From the NCBI GenBank assembly GCA_049608225.1, contig JBMYXI010000070.1, positions 1 through 16,984 on the forward strand: DNA of 16,984 bases, read 5' to 3'. Below, piece by piece: positions 15,695 to 16,984 of this stretch (positions within the stretch are counted from its first letter, which is position 1; every line of letters starts with the position of its first letter). Under the pieces are notes generated by a model that worked only from the letters and a program-made list of their open reading frames with translations, was not told the origin of the DNA and made no database searches. The translations under genes were made by a program, and so were the position numbers. The stretch is from Parashewanella sp049608225. GTDB lineage: Bacteria > Pseudomonadota > Gammaproteobacteria > Enterobacterales > Shewanellaceae.

Positions 15695-15719
15695 AATACC
15701 ATAGAAAATGGGGTTGATG

Positions 15720-16535
15720 ATGAAAAACGTTAAAATGTTAGCTTTAGCTGGTGCAACTGCTGCTGCAATGACTGCGGGTTCTGTTCAAGCAGAACAATAT
15801 TACGGATTTATGAGTGCGTCAGTTAACTACTTAGATTGGACTGAAAAAGCAGAGTCTCGTACTAACCCTGCTGAAGAAGGTCGTGGTGGTCATAAAGCAG
15901 ATTTCTTCTATTTAGAGCTTGAAGGCGGTGCAGGTTACGATTGGGGTGATGTGTACGGTTTCGTGGATTTTGAAAACGCACAAAACATCAATACTTCTGA
16001 AAGAAAGTTCAAAGGTACTGTACCAAGATCTTTCCGTATTGCTGCTAAAGGTTCTATCGCTTATAACATCGGTAAAACGAACTGGAACGCTTATGGTCAC
16101 ATCTACAGTTTAACCGTAGCTCGTGGTGGTTTCTTCGATCAAAACGTAGTACTTGGTACAAGCTATGACATCAATACTGATTCTGGTTTTTGGATGAAGC
16201 CTTTCATCGGTCTTCACTACGAAAACCATCAGTTTGCAGGTTCAGGCTTTAACGGTTATATGGCAGGTTGGGTTTTAGGCTACAACTTCAAAGCAGCTGG
16301 TCAAGACTTCATGGTAAGTCAGTGGCATGAAACAGAGTTTGCTCGTGAAGATCAGTTCCGTGGAACTAACGGTAAAAGACGTCTAGACAAAATGGGCCAT
16401 AACGGTGCGGTTTCACTTTGGTGGAATGCAACTAAGTCATTCACTGCTGGTATCCAATATCGTTATGCTGACCAAAAGCTAGGTACAGCAACATATCACG
16501 ATGCAGTTATCTTCACTGCTAAATACAACTTCTAA
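15720..16535 (+). CDS. tsx: Outer-membrane nucleoside channel, Tsx/OmpK family
   Basis: Tsx-family proteins are 12-strand beta-barrels that let nucleosides cross the outer membrane; OmpK of vibrios belongs to the same family. The product is 271 residues with a signal peptide (Lys at 2 and 5, hydrophobic core, likely cleavage after SVQA at about residue 24). The mature part shows alternating strands rich in aromatics, the YGFVDFEN segment that parallels YGYADAP in E. coli Tsx, and a terminal Phe (KYNF), the usual barrel end signal. Start choice: ATG 15720 has GGGG (15710-15713) six bases upstream. ATG 15717 is nearly as good. ATG 15708 would place extra residues before the signal peptide and has no Shine-Dalgarno. 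Placement after nupC supports a nucleoside role. The family call is solid; the exact substrate is not shown. Confidence 0.85.
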   Translation: MKNVKMLALAGATAAAMTAGSVQAEQYYGFMSASVNYLDWTEKAESRTNPAEEGRGGHKADFFYLELEGGAGYDWGDVYGFVDFENAQNINTSERKFKGTVPRSFRIAAKGSIAYNIGKTNWNAYGHIYSLTVARGGFFDQNVVLGTSYDINTDSGFWMKPFIGLHYENHQFAGSGFNGYMAGWVLGYNFKAAGQDFMVSQWHETEFAREDQFRGTNGKRRLDKMGHNGAVSLWWNATKSFTAGIQYRYADQKLGTATYHDAVIFTAKYNF

Positions 16536-16563
16536 TCGAATTCATCTTCGTTGGAACTGTATT

Positions 16564-16596
16564 GGAGTCGCAATTTGCGGCTCCTTAACTTTTAAG
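16564..16596 (+). terminator. Probable terminator after the Tsx-family gene
   Basis: GGAGTCGCA (16564-16572) pairs with TGCGGCTCC (16576-16584), including one T-G pair, loop ATT. The downstream tract TTAACTTTT is only partly T-rich, so efficiency is uncertain. Confidence 0.7.
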
Positions 16597-16755
16597 TCTT
16601 TATCTTAATTAACGACAACAGTAATAATTAAAATAAAGATTTTCTCGCGCTAAAATGGAATTTTCGCGGAAGTGGAACATCAACTCATTTTCTATGTGTC
16701 AAGCTCCTCTCTTCCGGTCTTCAAGGATTCAAGTCGTGACTTAACCGTCAAGATA
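16597..16755. other. AT-rich gene-free stretch
   Basis: I see no gene here. It holds an AT-rich segment (16600-16643), an imperfect hairpin (CGCG at 16646-16649 with CGCG at 16665-16668 and AAAAT/ATTTT inside), a small inverted repeat AAGTC/GACTT (16731-16742) and four copies of TCAAG at 16699, 16721, 16729 and 16748 with irregular spacing. Confidence 0.5.
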
Positions 16756-16778
16756 GTTACTGCTTTGTGAGCAGTAAC
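16756..16778. repeat. Inverted repeat overlapping a -35, possible operator
   Basis: GTTACTGC (16756-16763) and GCAGTAAC (16771-16778) are perfect 8-base arms around a 7-base centre that contains the -35 hexamer TTGTGA. Such placement would suit a repressor site; it could also simply be a hairpin. Confidence 0.45.
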
Positions 16779-16794
16779 ATTGAATACTTATACT
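16765..16794 (+). promoter_or_regulatory. Probable sigma70 promoter reading off the right end
   Basis: TTGTGA (16765-16770), an 18-base spacer and TATACT (16789-16794) predict a start near 16801. No coding region begins in the remaining 184 bases, so the transcript starts with a long structured segment. Confidence 0.45.
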
Positions 16795-16821
16795 CGTGAT
16801 ATCTGCAGGTGCAGTATTTCA

Positions 16822-16977
16822 GCGAGAATTAATAGTCATTTAGGTAAGGCACTTGTCCGCAGTAATAGTTGTTCTATTTTAAGAACAAGTAACGCAGCAT
16901 AAATGACTATTAAACTCGCACTATGTGGGCTTTTCAGCATTGATTCTTCTTTGTTGTGAAAGCTTAAATTAGCCCGC
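16822..16977 (+). ncRNA. Candidate structured leader RNA or small RNA
   Basis: TTAATAGTCATTTA (16829-16842) is the exact inverse of TAAATGACTATTAA (16900-16913). Outside these arms GCGAG (16822-16826) pairs with CTCGC (16915-16919), giving a 19-bp interrupted stem. Inside lies a hairpin TTGTTCT/AGAACAA (16869-16888). A second unit follows: GTGGGCT (16925-16931) with AGCCCGC (16971-16977), and TTTCA with TGAAA inside it. No ORF of useful size exists. I do not recognise a known RNA or riboswitch family. It may be a regulatory leader of a gene beyond the window, a small RNA, or a degenerate mobile repeat. Confidence 0.35.
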
Positions 16978-16984
16978 TAGTTCT

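Noticed and set aside
15487..15702. 71-residue open frame on the minus strand upstream of the Tsx-family gene
   Set aside because: It overlaps the CRP site, promoter and leader hairpin of the plus-strand gene, has no recognisable motif and no evident ribosome site.
16822..16919. Integron attC-like recombination site
   Set aside because: The inverted repeat lacks the conserved attC core sites (GTTRRRY and its complement) and no gene cassette or integrase is present.
16903..16959. 18-codon open frame beginning MTIKLALCG inside the right-end hairpins
   Set aside because: It has no Shine-Dalgarno, is very short, and its start lies within the arm of the inverted repeat.
1..16984. CRISPR arrays, insertion sequences, rRNA or tRNA genes
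   Set aside because: No regularly spaced direct repeats, transposase-like frames or RNA-gene cores were seen on either strand.

Overview
The window looks like a chromosome segment of a gammaproteobacterium of the Vibrionaceae, most likely Photobacterium or a close relative. This rests on recalled protein similarity and on gene order (nusA-infB-rbfA-truB-rpsO, then pnp-nlpI-prfC-yjjV, then a CNT nucleoside transporter and a Tsx-family channel). No database search was run, so the genus is an inference.

Layout. Bases 1-4640 hold the translation and ribosome-assembly cluster on the + strand: the 3' end of nusA, infB, rbfA, truB and rpsO, with intrinsic terminators after infB and after rpsO. Bases 4635-7933 hold two genes on the - strand that interrupt the usual rpsO-pnp junction. 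One is an unrecognised 380-residue protein with a C-terminal U-box-like motif pattern. The other is a membrane-bound GGDEF-EAL c-di-GMP enzyme. Bases 8036-13030 return to the + strand with pnp, the lipoprotein gene nlpI and prfC (release factor 3), each separated by a strong hairpin terminator. Bases 13130-16535 hold a TatD-family hydrolase (yjjV), a concentrative nucleoside transporter (nupC family) and a Tsx/OmpK-family outer-membrane channel. The two transport genes have CRP-like sites upstream. Bases 16597-16984 contain no convincing gene but carry a good promoter followed by a chain of hairpins, including a 14-bp plus 5-bp inverted repeat. This could be a structured leader for a gene beyond the window or a small RNA.

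How the genes work together. NusA, IF2, RbfA, TruB and S15 serve transcription elongation, translation initiation, 30S maturation and tRNA modification. PNPase degrades RNA, and NlpI is an envelope TPR lipoprotein that usually sits beside pnp. RF3 recycles release factors. The last block is an uptake route for nucleosides: Tsx across the outer membrane, NupC across the inner membrane.

The parts least explained by known biology are the U-box-like protein at 4635-5777, the placement of a c-di-GMP enzyme divergent from pnp, and the structured region at the right end.
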